Shown piece after piece: positions 51,742 through 60,727 of a stretch of DNA of 64,000 bases. Every line of letters starts with the position of its first letter. The first letter of the stretch is position 1. The notes under the pieces were generated by a model. That model did no database searches. It saw only the letters and a list, made by a program, of their open reading frames with translations, and was not told where the DNA came from. The position numbers and the translations under genes were made by a program. Source of the DNA: Pseudomonadota bacterium (GTDB taxonomy: Bacteria; Pseudomonadota; Alphaproteobacteria; Rhizobiales; Aestuariivirgaceae); the NCBI GenBank assembly GCA_963205315.1, contig CAUJIO010000023.1, forward strand, positions 83,907 to 147,906, given 5' to 3'.

Positions 51742-54473
51742 GGCACCGGACCGATCATCGTCTGCGCATCACCGCCCGGCTTGAAGTCGAAGCTGGCGCT
51801 GCACACGCCCTTGGTTGATTTCACGGTGATGCTGTTCGAAGCCGAAAGCCCCGTCAGATAGACCTGGCCATCATAGCCAACGATGAAGGGATCGGGCTCT
51901 CCGGCCATGAAGACCTCGGAGCTCTCCGGCAGGAATTGTCCCGCGCTATCCGTGAGCACAACCAGCGCCGAGGCCGTTTCGGCCTTGACGCCGAAGTTCA
52001 CGACCACACCGGACTTGTCGCGCGGCACCACGATCATCTCTGTCTCGGCAATATCGGCATTGATCGGCAATCCAGTCACATCGATCGAGATCTTGTTCTT
52101 CTGGAACGAATTCAGATAAGGCACGAGAAGCTTTCCGCTGCTCCCGGTCGTTCCGGCCGGCCGGTTCTCGAATTCTACCGGCACATCCTTTGCGCCGACG
52201 TTAACGATGGCGAAGGAGTCCCCGATCTTGCGCCCCGCCAAAACGCTGCCATCGGCCATCACCAGCGAGCCTTCAATGGTGGCATTGCCGCGCAACGAGT
52301 CGTCTTCCTTCGTCACCGAACCCTGGAACTCGGCCAGATTTGTGCGGACTGCACCATTGGCCATTGTAACGCGGCCGTCGCCCTCGGAGTGGTTGATTCG
52401 CCACGCCGTCGGCAGGCTTTCATCATCATTGTAGGGTTTGGAGACTTCCGCCATGGCCGAGACCGTCTTGCCGGCCATCGCCGCACCGGCAGTGGAGGTC
52501 ATCGTCTCGCCCAGCGGCATCGACACGCTGAGGAACGCGCCATACTCGTGCTCGTCGCCAAAATCCGCAAAGGCCGTTGCCGACAGCATGATGTCCTGGC
52601 CGATCGTCTGGGAATAGCTGCCGCTCAGCAGCAGGGAGCGCTTGCCGTCGGCCGCCTCCTGATGAATGAAGGTGGTGCCAACGCCCGCCTTCAGCTTCGG
52701 CAGCGCATAGGTCACCGATAGCCGGTCAAGGGCCTTCGGCACGTCGGCCGTGGGGTCGATCTTCCCAAACGCATCAAGCGTCGAGATCGCCGCCAGATCA
52801 TGATAGTTCCCGAAGGTCCGGCTGCTGCTGGCCGACAGGCCGACACTGCCGATCCGCCCTTCCCAGCCGGCCTGCAGGAAGGCCCCCGTATCGCCCTTGA
52901 AGGTGCTCATTGCACCCGCGCCGCTGAACAGGCCGAACTTGCCCGCAGAAACGAGAAAACCGGCACCGCCGGAGATCAGGTCCAGTCCGGTTTCCGCATG
53001 CGCCTCGCCGGTTAGCCAGTCCGTGACGCCATATCGCACACTGCCCAGGGCCACCGGCTCATCGCCATAGCCGAACGAGTCGACCCCGAAGTCTCGTCGC
53101 ATCACCCCGGTGTCGACGGAAAAATCATAGAGATCGCGTTTCAGCAAATCGGGTGACGTTGAGAAATCGGATTCCGATGTGACCTCACGGCCCGTCGTGT
53201 CGGTGAGAACCACTTTCACCGTGCCATTCGTTGTGTAGACGGGCAGGCTGTCGAGTTCGAACGGACCTTCCTGGATCTTTCCCGAGTAAGCCTTGAACCC
53301 GTCGACATAGACATCGAGCGTCGAAGGCACCTTGGCGCTTCCGGCGACATTCGGCACCGGCATGGTGATAAGATCGGGTCGCAGGTCGAAATTGCGATGC
53401 ACCTGGCCGCCGCCCATGCGGATCGGCCGCGTCCAGCTCAGGCCTCCGCTGATGATGTCGCCAAGCCGGTAGCTGAGGGCGCGCTTCTGATCGGAGTATG
53501 ACCAGGTCGTGTCATAGCGTACCGTCGTCATGTCGGAGAAGGTCGTCGTTCCCACCATGCCGGTTTGCTGGATTGTGCCAAGACGAGAGAAGGCACGCAT
53601 GTCGAAAGATACAGAGCCGCCGTTGAAACCGCCATCCGCCTGATCGATATTGTAGCTGCCGGCGCCATAGGCCGTGTAGTTGATCACGGCCCCGGTGGAA
53701 CTGATGGCCTCCAGCATGTCCTTGTCTTCGGATGCATTCAGTTTCTTGGCCTGACGCGATCCTTCGGCCGCCTCCATCTCGATCGTCTGTGCCTGATCGT
53801 CATAGACATAGGATAATCCGGGAACAGAGCTGAGCGGGATGATATCCTCCGGCTTGCCGTCACCGGGCACAGCAATTCCAAGTTCATTGAGTTCGGAGCG
53901 GGCCGCGCCGAGTTTTCCATCTGGCAGCAAGGCGAAGGCGCCGATGACGTTGAGCGGCACCTTGTTCATCGTCACTTCGAGCTGCAGTTCGGCGCCTGCG
54001 GCGATCAATGCGGGATCTGCCGGCGCCAAAGAGGCATCCGCCGCAGCCGCAGTATCGGGAACGATGTCCGTTGGCACGTTTGCTTCGGTGCTATTGCTCG
54101 CTACGGTATCGGCAGTGGCATCCGTTGCAACAGCCACGTCCTGCGGTTCGTCAGCAGCAGGTTGCGCATTCGCATGATTATTCGACGGCTGCGAGTCAAA
54201 TGCCTCGGCCTCTTCCGGCAAAATCTCGTCCGCTGTCAGCGCTGCGTTTTCGTCATCCGATTGCTTGACGATATCGGTTGCATTGATCGAGTCAGTTTTC
54301 CTCGCAGGAGCAGATAATTGCTTGACGACCGTCGCCTGGAGATCGGACTTGCCAGTCCCCGCTTCTTCCGCTCCCGCTGCGGCTGGCAACCAGCACAGCA
54401 GGAACGCGAAGAAGGCGGTTCTGATGAAATCAATTCGCTGCCTGCACCTGGGCTGTTGCTTCGATCGAGCCAT
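51732..54473 (-). CDS. Archaic chaperone-usher pilus usher, CsuD type
   Basis: The 913-residue protein is an outer-membrane usher that assembles pilin subunits. It has a signal peptide (IDFIRTAFFAFLLCWLPAAAGA) and then an unusual acidic, low-complexity stretch of about 120 residues (rich in Ala, Asp, Glu, Thr). The usher N-terminal domain follows (ELQLEVTMNKVPLNVIGAF), then a beta barrel with the plug, and C-terminal domains ending at GPVPCS. It overlaps the chaperone gene by 44 bases, indicating coupled translation. ATG 54473 is the only good start in the region. The low-complexity insert is not normal for the family. Confidence 0.87.
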   Translation of the reverse strand: MARSKQQPRCRQRIDFIRTAFFAFLLCWLPAAAGAEEAGTGKSDLQATVVKQLSAPARKTDSINATDIVKQSDDENAALTADEILPEEAEAFDSQPSNNHANAQPAADEPQDVAVATDATADTVASNSTEANVPTDIVPDTAAAADASLAPADPALIAAGAELQLEVTMNKVPLNVIGAFALLPDGKLGAARSELNELGIAVPGDGKPEDIIPLSSVPGLSYVYDDQAQTIEMEAAEGSRQAKKLNASEDKDMLEAISSTGAVINYTAYGAGSYNIDQADGGFNGGSVSFDMRAFSRLGTIQQTGMVGTTTFSDMTTVRYDTTWSYSDQKRALSYRLGDIISGGLSWTRPIRMGGGQVHRNFDLRPDLITMPVPNVAGSAKVPSTLDVYVDGFKAYSGKIQEGPFELDSLPVYTTNGTVKVVLTDTTGREVTSESDFSTSPDLLKRDLYDFSVDTGVMRRDFGVDSFGYGDEPVALGSVRYGVTDWLTGEAHAETGLDLISGGAGFLVSAGKFGLFSGAGAMSTFKGDTGAFLQAGWEGRIGSVGLSASSSRTFGNYHDLAAISTLDAFGKIDPTADVPKALDRLSVTYALPKLKAGVGTTFIHQEAADGKRSLLLSGSYSQTIGQDIMLSATAFADFGDEHEYGAFLSVSMPLGETMTSTAGAAMAGKTVSAMAEVSKPYNDDESLPTAWRINHSEGDGRVTMANGAVRTNLAEFQGSVTKEDDSLRGNATIEGSLVMADGSVLAGRKIGDSFAIVNVGAKDVPVEFENRPAGTTGSSGKLLVPYLNSFQKNKISIDVTGLPINADIAETEMIVVPRDKSGVVVNFGVKAETASALVVLTDSAGQFLPESSEVFMAGEPDPFIVGYDGQVYLTGLSASNSITVKSTKGVCSASFDFKPGGDAQTMIGPVPCS

Positions 54474-55152
54474 TGTCGCTCTGCGCAACGATCTTGATGG
54501 AGCTGCCGGGCTTGATGGACTTAGATTTTGCGATCCACATGCGAGACGATTGGCCAAGCACATATCCCGATAGCCCACTTCCAAAGCTCACGTCTTTGCC
54601 GCTTCCACCCACGACCTTGAGATTGGCAAGCCGCACACGGCGGCCACCGGTATTTGCTGCCGTCACGACGATCTTGCCGTTGCTGACGGAGGCCTTCCAG
54701 TTGAGGTCGGTGTCCTCACCGGGTTTGGAGAAAAACACGGGGATCGAATATCTGATCGCGAACCCGACGCCGGCCTGGCCGGGCTTTGGCGGCTTCGGCA
54801 CTTCATCGACGATGAGCCGGTATGATTCTTCCGTCGTCGCCGGTGTCTTGCTGACTCGCACAACGCGGATCACACTCTTCTTGCCTGCGCCCATCTTGAT
54901 GGCGGGCGGGCTGGCAATGACGTCGCGTGTTTCCACGAGTTCGTCCTTGCCGTTCTTCTGCACCCACTTGAACAGCCGGACCTGAGCGTTGACGCTCTCA
55001 TCCCCGGAGTTCGTGATGGTGACTTTAGATGCGGCTCCTGGAGCCGGCACTTCGATGTTGACGGGCGAGATCTGTAGAGATGACGCCAGAGCTTCGCCGG
55101 AGAATACGGCTGCGGTCGAAGCAAGGAGAAGTGCGGCAATCCAGGAGCGCAT
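54430..55152 (-). CDS. Pilus chaperone, CsuC/PapD family
   Basis: The 240-residue periplasmic chaperone has a signal peptide (MRSWIAALLLASTAAVFSGEALA) and two Ig-like domains. The PapD-type binding region is visible in SLQISPVNIEVPAPG, the conserved Arg/Lys cleft in KKSVIRVVRVSK, and YRLIVDEVPKPP with a long following strand AIRYSIPVFFSKPG. It donates strands to pilin subunits before export. It is the second gene of the locus, starting 16 bases after the pilin stop. Confidence 0.9.
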   Translation of the reverse strand: MRSWIAALLLASTAAVFSGEALASSLQISPVNIEVPAPGAASKVTITNSGDESVNAQVRLFKWVQKNGKDELVETRDVIASPPAIKMGAGKKSVIRVVRVSKTPATTEESYRLIVDEVPKPPKPGQAGVGFAIRYSIPVFFSKPGEDTDLNWKASVSNGKIVVTAANTGGRRVRLANLKVVGGSGKDVSFGSGLSGYVLGQSSRMWIAKSKSIKPGSSIKIVAQSDNGSIEATAQVQAAN

Positions 55153-55168
55153 GTTCAGTCAGTTCCGA

Positions 55169-55597
55169 TTAGTAGTTCACGTAGACGGTGCGGTTGTCGG
55201 TATAGATGCCGGGGGCCGGGGTGACCTGGGCGGGCAGAACTGCGTTCACGGTGAAGTTGCCCGGGCCAACGCCGCCGGCGCCAGAGAGCGCGGCGCTATA
55301 GGCCACGTTGGATGTGCCGTCCGTCATGTTGCCGGCGTAGTTGAAGATCGTGCCGGCGGCATCGAACGACAGCGTGTAGGCCGTGCCGGCCGAGCAGTTG
55401 ACCGAAACGGAACCCGAAGCCGATTCACCACCGGCGATCACACCGACGTTGCCGAAATCGACGTCGTTGGCGGTCACCGCGCAGCTGGTCAGAATGTTGA
55501 TACGGGTCTGGAAGTTGTCGCTCGTGGTCACGGCGAGAGCTGAAGAAGAAGCTGCAGCGAGTGCAGCGAATGAGAGCGGAAGGATATATTTGCGCAT
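55169..55597 (-). CDS. Spore coat U-domain major pilin (CsuA/B-like)
   Basis: The 142-residue secreted protein has a signal peptide (MRKYILPLSFAALAAASSSALA) and a single SCPU domain with FQTRINILTSCAVTANDVDFGNVG and the C-terminal strand TDNRTVYVNY. It is the presumed shaft subunit of the archaic pilus and the first gene of the four-gene locus. ATG 55597 has AGGA 7 bases upstream; an upstream open frame (to 55624) lacks support. Confidence 0.88.
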   Translation of the reverse strand: MRKYILPLSFAALAAASSSALAVTTSDNFQTRINILTSCAVTANDVDFGNVGVIAGGESASGSVSVNCSAGTAYTLSFDAAGTIFNYAGNMTDGTSNVAYSAALSGAGGVGPGNFTVNAVLPAQVTPAPGIYTDNRTVYVNY

Positions 55598-55864
55598 CAC
55601 GGATCCTGTTTGTTTAACGTTCACACTGGGGGATTGTCTGACGCACTTTTTCTGTCGTCATGATCTGTCCCCGCGTCAGTACTACCGTTCTCCCCGTTAA
55701 GTTGAGGTAGAAAAACGAAGTAAAACTTGAGTCACGGGTGTGATTCGAATCGGCACACAAATCCGGCATGGTGAATCAATTGCTTCACGCCTGATTCAAT
55801 CCGCAAATAATATGGTAAATTTGAAGATTAGTCAGCGTACGGAGTAATTAATTCCGCGGCGCAT
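55598..55864. other. Pilus promoter region with palindrome GATTCGAATC
   Basis: About 267 bases with higher A/T content than the surroundings. A 10-bp palindrome GATTCGAATC (55742-55751) sits within GTGT...ACAC and is about 145 bases upstream of the pilin start. No confident -10/-35 pair could be assigned. No coding sequence is visible. Confidence 0.4.
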
Positions 55865-57616
55865 TTAGGTCTGCGGCTTCGGCTTGCGCTGGAATGAGGA
55901 CAATCCATGTTCTGTCTTGTTCCAGTGAAATGGCGCAGTGATGAATTGCCAGAGCCCGAACCATGCGGCAGCTGACATCATCAGCCAATACACCGGCATG
56001 GTGATGAGCGGTACGTACCATCCAAACAATCCGCGCCGCTTCAAGGCCCGCGACGATACCAGGAAGGTCACGCCGTAACCGCCGGCGAAAACAAGCAGGT
56101 TGATACCAGCCAACAACAGCATCAGCGGATGGGCCCCATCCTCTGTCATCGGCGTGCTGAGATAAAGTGCGATCGAGGCTGCAAGGCAGAACGGATGCAG
56201 CAAGGCGGATGCGAATACGCCCAGTGTCAAGGCCTGTGCGGCCCAGAAACCTGCGAGGCCAACGTCTTTGGCAAAAACCTTGGGATGCCGCATGTGCACC
56301 AGCCAGGTCGCGAGAAAACCCTTCTGCCACCGCGCCCGTTGCCGCATCCAGTTCAGCGGCCTCGTATTGGCTTCTTCATAAGTGAGACTATCGAGCGTAT
56401 CCGTCCCATAGCCGAACCGCGCCAGCCGGAGACCGAGATCGGCATCTTCCGTCACATTGTAGGGATCCCAAGCCCCAACCTCCTTCAACGCGCGGACGCG
56501 AAAGTGATTTGAGGTGCCGCCCAAAGGCAGCGGCAGACGGTGATTGGCCAGCACGGGCAGCAGCACGCCAAAGAGGACCGCGTATTCGATGGTGAATTGC
56601 CGGGTCAGCCAATTCTCGTTGGGATTGAAGAAGGTCAGTTGCGCCTGCAGGCAGGCGAGGTCTGGCGGCGCGGCATGAAACCGGTCCGCCGCCTTGCGCA
56701 GTTGGTCCAACTCCGGGATATCTTCGGCATCATAGATGGTCAGCAGTTGGCCGCGGCAGAACTGCAGCGCGTAATTCAACGCCCGCGGCTTGGTCTGTGG
56801 GTGCCCTGCCGGCACCACGATGATCTCGAATTGCACCGGGAGGCAGATGGCCGCCAGCGCCCGTTGCATCACGGTGTCGGTTTCCTCGATGATCAGTTTG
56901 ATGTCCAGCTTGTCAGCCGGGTAATCCAGGTTCGTCATCGCGCCGAGCAGCTGCTTCAACACCGCCGTTTCCCGGAACAGCGGCACCAGAACCGAATAGA
57001 CCGGCAACATGCTGTCAGCCTGACGGACCATCCGTTGACGTTTGAGCCGCAGTGGCGGGAACAGGCAAAGAATGCGGAGGGCGATTACCGACAGGAAGAA
57101 CAGCCCGCTCACCGCGCTGGCGGCAACCCACGTCACATTGAGCGGCAGCAGCAGCGCCCCAAACAGCAGCAGGACCGCCAGCACCGTGCCAATCATGGCC
57201 TGTGCATCCGACAGGCGCCGGCTGGCCGAAAACTCCGGCATGCGGCGGGCAAGGCCGGACGTTGCTTCCTGCAACAGCTTTGCGCCATGCACGGCGCGGG
57301 CGGCCGCAACAAGTTCGCCAGCTTCCGCATAGGCAATCACAGTCGACCGCTGCTCCGCCGCCTCCTCAAGCGCCAGTTGCCCGCAGGCGGCATAAAGGTG
57401 AAGTCCGGGCAGTGATACGAGAGGAACGAGTTTTCGGCTGCAGGCAAGGCGGAGGTCTTCGGGCGGTAGCCGCCGCAGGGCGTCACAAAGTGTCTCGATA
57501 TCCAGTCTCGGCAAGACATTGCCACGTTGTGGCAGTAACGTCCGGAAACTGAAGCCTTCATTGAACCCATAGGGTTCACCGACATCCGGCAGAGACAAAA
57601 TACGCACCCACGGCAA
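55865..57616 (-). CDS. Membrane GT2 glycosyltransferase
   Basis: The 583-residue protein has an N-terminal domain of about 150 residues resembling the GspE-N/MshEN type, two transmembrane segments (IGTVLAVLLLFGALLLPL and AVSGLFFLSVIALRI), and a family 2 glycosyltransferase domain. The catalytic motifs are DAED, TEDADLG and QRARWQKG, followed by three or four more membrane helices. It resembles NfrB-like and cellulose-synthase-like processive enzymes. The product polysaccharide is unknown. The start is a TTG at 57616 and is uncertain; a GTG three codons further in (57607) is possible. It is divergent from the next gene by 18 bases. Confidence 0.82.
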   Translation of the reverse strand: MPWVRILSLPDVGEPYGFNEGFSFRTLLPQRGNVLPRLDIETLCDALRRLPPEDLRLACSRKLVPLVSLPGLHLYAACGQLALEEAAEQRSTVIAYAEAGELVAAARAVHGAKLLQEATSGLARRMPEFSASRRLSDAQAMIGTVLAVLLLFGALLLPLNVTWVAASAVSGLFFLSVIALRILCLFPPLRLKRQRMVRQADSMLPVYSVLVPLFRETAVLKQLLGAMTNLDYPADKLDIKLIIEETDTVMQRALAAICLPVQFEIIVVPAGHPQTKPRALNYALQFCRGQLLTIYDAEDIPELDQLRKAADRFHAAPPDLACLQAQLTFFNPNENWLTRQFTIEYAVLFGVLLPVLANHRLPLPLGGTSNHFRVRALKEVGAWDPYNVTEDADLGLRLARFGYGTDTLDSLTYEEANTRPLNWMRQRARWQKGFLATWLVHMRHPKVFAKDVGLAGFWAAQALTLGVFASALLHPFCLAASIALYLSTPMTEDGAHPLMLLLAGINLLVFAGGYGVTFLVSSRALKRRGLFGWYVPLITMPVYWLMMSAAAWFGLWQFITAPFHWNKTEHGLSSFQRKPKPQT

Positions 57617-57634
57617 CTGACATAGCGTAAACCA

Positions 57635-58495
57635 ATGATGCGACCCTACGTAAATTTAGCAAGCACCTTATGCGTGTATTTTCTGTCATTTTTTCACTTT
57701 GAAAGTGCACTGGCGCAAACAGCTCCCGACAAGGGCTATGAGCCGCCACTGTATCGCAATGTCCTGGACTTGCCGCCGCCCCAACTGCCGGCCACGACGG
57801 AAGTGCGGCTGCTGGCCGACGATGACTTTGCCCCCTACAGTTTCCTGTCTTCGTCTGGAGCGCCGGGTGGCTTGTCGGTGGAACTGGCCATGGCCGCCTG
57901 TGCCGAGCTTGGCATCCGCTGCACCGTCTCCGCCCTGCCCTTTGCCGAGATCCTCCCGGCCCTCGCGCGGGGCGAGGGAGACGTGGCCATTTCCGGCCCG
58001 CGGCTGGATGAGGCCTCCGTCCGCGAGGCGCTGGCGACCCGCCCCTATTTCCGCACGATGGGCCGCTTTGCCGTGCAGACAGCAAACCCTGTGACCGATG
58101 CTGGCGTAGCGGCTTTGGCCGGCAAGCGCATAGCCGTCACCGCCAAGACCCTGCACGCCCGCTGGCTTGAAACCTATTACACAGGTTCCGAGATCGTCCC
58201 CTTCGAGGATGCGGCGACCGCCGCCGATGCCCTGCGCACCGGCAAGGCCGACATCCTCTTTGGCGACAACGTCCAGCTGATTTACTGGACGTCTGGCCAG
58301 GCCTCCGGCGGCTGCTGCCGCCTGCTCGGCGGCGCCTATTCCGACGCCGGCCACTTCAGCCGCAATTTCGTCTTCATGGTGCAGAAGCAGAAACCCGAAC
58401 TGCGTGCCGCCTTCGACTATGGCCTCGACATGGCGCAGAAGAACGGCGCCACGGCACGCATCCTCAAGGCCTACTTCCCTTTGAGTCCGTGGTGA
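57635..58495 (+). CDS. Periplasmic substrate-binding protein (SBP_bac_3 type)
   Basis: The 286-residue protein has a signal peptide (STLCVYFLSFFHFESALAQ) and the bilobal fold of amino-acid-type solute binding proteins: the opening EVRLLADDDFAPYSFLSSSGAPGGLSVELAMAACAELG, then EGDVAISGPRLDE and the C-terminal hinge. No ABC permease or ATPase genes are present, so it may be a stand-alone receptor or serve a distant transporter. Its last 25 bases overlap the convergent pyrD gene. The start has no good ribosome binding site. Confidence 0.82.
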   Translation: MMRPYVNLASTLCVYFLSFFHFESALAQTAPDKGYEPPLYRNVLDLPPPQLPATTEVRLLADDDFAPYSFLSSSGAPGGLSVELAMAACAELGIRCTVSALPFAEILPALARGEGDVAISGPRLDEASVREALATRPYFRTMGRFAVQTANPVTDAGVAALAGKRIAVTAKTLHARWLETYYTGSEIVPFEDAATAADALRTGKADILFGDNVQLIYWTSGQASGGCCRLLGGAYSDAGHFSRNFVFMVQKQKPELRAAFDYGLDMAQKNGATARILKAYFPLSPW

Positions 58496-59553
58496 GCGAT
58501 CGCCTCTGCATCGCAGCCACAGAGGTGGGCAAGCGTCGTGCCCTGGCGTGAGAGCTCATCCGAAATGCCGCCGAGGATCTCGCTCACCAGCCTGGGCCCC
58601 TTGTAGACCAGCGCCGAATAAAGCTGCACCAGGCTTGCTCCGGCCCTGATTTTCAGCAGCGCCGATGCCGCATCATGAACGCCGCCGGCGCCCACCAGGG
58701 GAATGGCACCTTTCGTCAGCATACGGAGTTTGGCCAGCTGCACCGTCGACAGCTGCAGCAATGGCAGTCCCGAAAGCCCGCCCGGCTCCGCCTTCAACGC
58801 CGAACGTAGGCCATCGCGGCCGAGCGTCGTATTCGACACGATAATGCCATCGACAGCGCCATTTCCGCAGGCGATCGCGATATCCTCCATCTCGTCGTCG
58901 CGCAGGTCCGGCGCGATCTTCAGCAGCATCGGCGGCCTGAGGTCTTGCATGTCGCGCGCCACATTGAGCCGCGTCAGCAAGGATTCGAGCTCGGCCCGCG
59001 ACTGCAGCGCGCGCAGGCCCGGCGTGTTGGGCGACGAGATGTTGACGGTGAAATACGACGCCAGATGCGAGAAGGCATGAATGCCCTTCACATAGTCGCC
59101 GATCCGGTCGCCTGAATCCTTGTTGGCGCCGATGTTGACGCCGACGATACCGGGTCTTGCCCGTCGCACCGCCAGCCGTTTCAGCGCCGCGTCATGGCCC
59201 TCGTTGTTGAAACCCATCCGGTTTATGACGGCCAAGTCCTCCGCCAGCCGGAACAGCCGCGGCCGGGGATTGCCGTCCTGCGGCTTCGGCGTCACCGTGC
59301 CGATCTCGGTAAAGCCGAAACCCAGCGACAGCATCTGGTCCGGCACCAGCGCATTCTTGTCGAACCCTGCCGCCAGTCCCAGCGGATTGGGAAAATCGAG
59401 ACCGAAGGCCCGCACCGCCAGCCGCCCGTCGCAAGGTGGTGGCGCCGGGGCTGGCATCAGGCGCAACGCCCTGATGGTCAACTGATGCGCCGTCTCGGCG
59501 TCGAGCGCGTGCAGCAGCGGCTTCGCCAGGGGAAACCCCAATCGCGCCAGCAT
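58471..59553 (-). CDS. pyrD: Dihydroorotate dehydrogenase (quinone), class 2
   Basis: PyrD oxidises dihydroorotate to orotate in pyrimidine synthesis, passing electrons to quinone at the membrane. The 360-residue protein has the N-terminal amphipathic membrane-binding helix typical of class 2, the FMN-barrel motifs PLGLAAGFDKNALVPDQMLSLGFGFTEIGTVTP, the IVSNTT and KAEPGGLSGLPL loops, and GVHDAASAL near the end. ATG 59553 overlaps the DUF952 stop by one base (TGATG). Confidence 0.95.
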   Translation of the reverse strand: MLARLGFPLAKPLLHALDAETAHQLTIRALRLMPAPAPPPCDGRLAVRAFGLDFPNPLGLAAGFDKNALVPDQMLSLGFGFTEIGTVTPKPQDGNPRPRLFRLAEDLAVINRMGFNNEGHDAALKRLAVRRARPGIVGVNIGANKDSGDRIGDYVKGIHAFSHLASYFTVNISSPNTPGLRALQSRAELESLLTRLNVARDMQDLRPPMLLKIAPDLRDDEMEDIAIACGNGAVDGIIVSNTTLGRDGLRSALKAEPGGLSGLPLLQLSTVQLAKLRMLTKGAIPLVGAGGVHDAASALLKIRAGASLVQLYSALVYKGPRLVSEILGGISDELSRQGTTLAHLCGCDAEAIAHHGLKGK

Positions 59554-59894
59554 CACGTGCCGGTCTCCGGCGGAAACACGTGCACGCCGCCCACCAGCGG
59601 CAATGGCTTCACCCATGCCGCGCGGGCCGGGTCGATCGCTCCATAGACATGGGGAAACAGATCACCGCCGCGTGACGGCTCCCACTTGAGTGTGTCGATC
59701 TGGTCTTCGGCGAAGGCCACCAGCACCAGCCCGTTCTGGCCTGCGAAATGCCGGGCCGCCGTTTCGCGCACTTGATGCGCGGCGGAAAGATGGATGAAAC
59801 CATCCTTGAGGTCCACGGCGGCGCCCTCGAAACGGCCGGCGGCATTGGCCCGGGCCCAGTCTTCGGCCGCCAGGATCTTGAACAGGAATCGCAT
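59553..59894 (-). CDS. DUF952 family protein
   Basis: The 113-residue protein starts MRFLFKILAAEDWARANAAG and follows the DUF952 pattern, with DGFIHLSAAHQVRETAARHFAG and DLFPHVYGAIDPARAAWVKPL. Its fold resembles ADP-ribosyltransferase-like proteins but its function is unknown to me. It lies directly before pyrD, an arrangement seen in several alphaproteobacteria, with a one-base overlap. Confidence 0.87.
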   Translation of the reverse strand: MRFLFKILAAEDWARANAAGRFEGAAVDLKDGFIHLSAAHQVRETAARHFAGQNGLVLVAFAEDQIDTLKWEPSRGGDLFPHVYGAIDPARAAWVKPLPLVGGVHVFPPETGT

Positions 59895-59948
59895 GGGGCC
59901 GGACCATAGGCGCAAGGCCGCATATGGACAATGCCGCCATTCCAAGGT

Positions 59949-59960
59949 ATAGGTTCCTAT
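59949..59960. promoter_or_regulatory. Palindrome ATAGG-TT-CCTAT before the S24 regulator
   Basis: Short inverted repeat in the 113-base gap between two divergent genes, 48 bases before the S24 regulator start. It could be the regulator's own operator or a divergent promoter element. Confidence 0.4.
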
Positions 59961-60007
59961 CAATAAGAAATTTTTGCGGCACCCTTTACGATTTCAGAGG
60001 CGGAAAC

Positions 60008-60643
60008 ATGCTCAGTCACAAGCAGGTCTGGAACGCGATCGACGTGATCGCCGAACGTTATGGCTATTCGGCCTCGGGGCTTGCCAAGAAATCCGGACTG
60101 GATCCCACCTCCTTCAATCCCTCGAAGCGCAACGGGCCGGATGGCCGCCCGCGCTGGCCGACGATGGAATCGATCTCCCGCCTGCTGCAGGCGTCTGGCG
60201 CGAGCGTCGAGGAATTCTCCGATCTGCTGACCGGCCGCAAGGGCCAGCCGCCGAAGCGCAAGCAGATTCCGCTGATGGGCTTCGCCAAGGCCGGCAAGGG
60301 CGGCTTCTTCGATGATTCAGGCTTTCCCGCCGGCAATGGCTGGGATGAGATCGACGTTCCGGGCGTCACCGACCAGAACGCCTATGCGCTGGAAATCACC
60401 GGCGACTCGATGCTGCCGGTCTACCGCGAGGGCGACACCATCATCGTCTCGCCCGCCGCCACCATCCGGAAGGGCGACCGTGTCGTCGTCCGCACCGTCG
60501 ATGGCCAGGTCATGGCCAAGCTCATGCAGCGCCAGACCTCCAAGACACTCGAACTCGCCTCCTTCAACCCGTCTCATGCCACCAAGGTTTTGGACATGAA
60601 GGACGTCGACTGGATCGCCCGCATTTTGTGGGCGAGCCAATAG
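60008..60643 (+). CDS. S24-family HTH regulator (LexA/CI-like)
   Basis: The 211-residue protein has an N-terminal helix-turn-helix region (residues 1-75, SASGLAKKSGLDPTSFNPSKR) and a C-terminal S24 peptidase-like domain with the catalytic Ser134 in TGDSMLPVYREGD and Lys171 in QVMAKLM. An Ala-Gly pair at 95-96 in FAKAGKG could be the self-cleavage site. It resembles alphaproteobacterial single-copy phage-repressor-like regulators. The 3' end of the gene is partly duplicated 1.1 kb downstream. ATG 60008 was chosen by homology. Confidence 0.87.
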   Translation: MLSHKQVWNAIDVIAERYGYSASGLAKKSGLDPTSFNPSKRNGPDGRPRWPTMESISRLLQASGASVEEFSDLLTGRKGQPPKRKQIPLMGFAKAGKGGFFDDSGFPAGNGWDEIDVPGVTDQNAYALEITGDSMLPVYREGDTIIVSPAATIRKGDRVVVRTVDGQVMAKLMQRQTSKTLELASFNPSHATKVLDMKDVDWIARILWASQ

Positions 60644-60673
60644 GCGTTCGCCGGTTCGCCCTTCAAAAAGACA

Positions 60674-60705
60674 GAAGCCCGGCCGAACCCGCCGGGCTTC
60701 CTCAT
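60674..60705. terminator. Bidirectional hairpin between S24 regulator and beta-helix gene
   Basis: A perfect 10-bp stem GAAGCCCGGC (60674-60683) and GCCGGGCTTC (60691-60700) with a 7-base loop lies between two convergent genes. The plus-strand tail CTCAT is weak in T. Confidence 0.65.
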
Positions 60706-60727
60706 ATGTGGAGCAGACACCTGCGCC

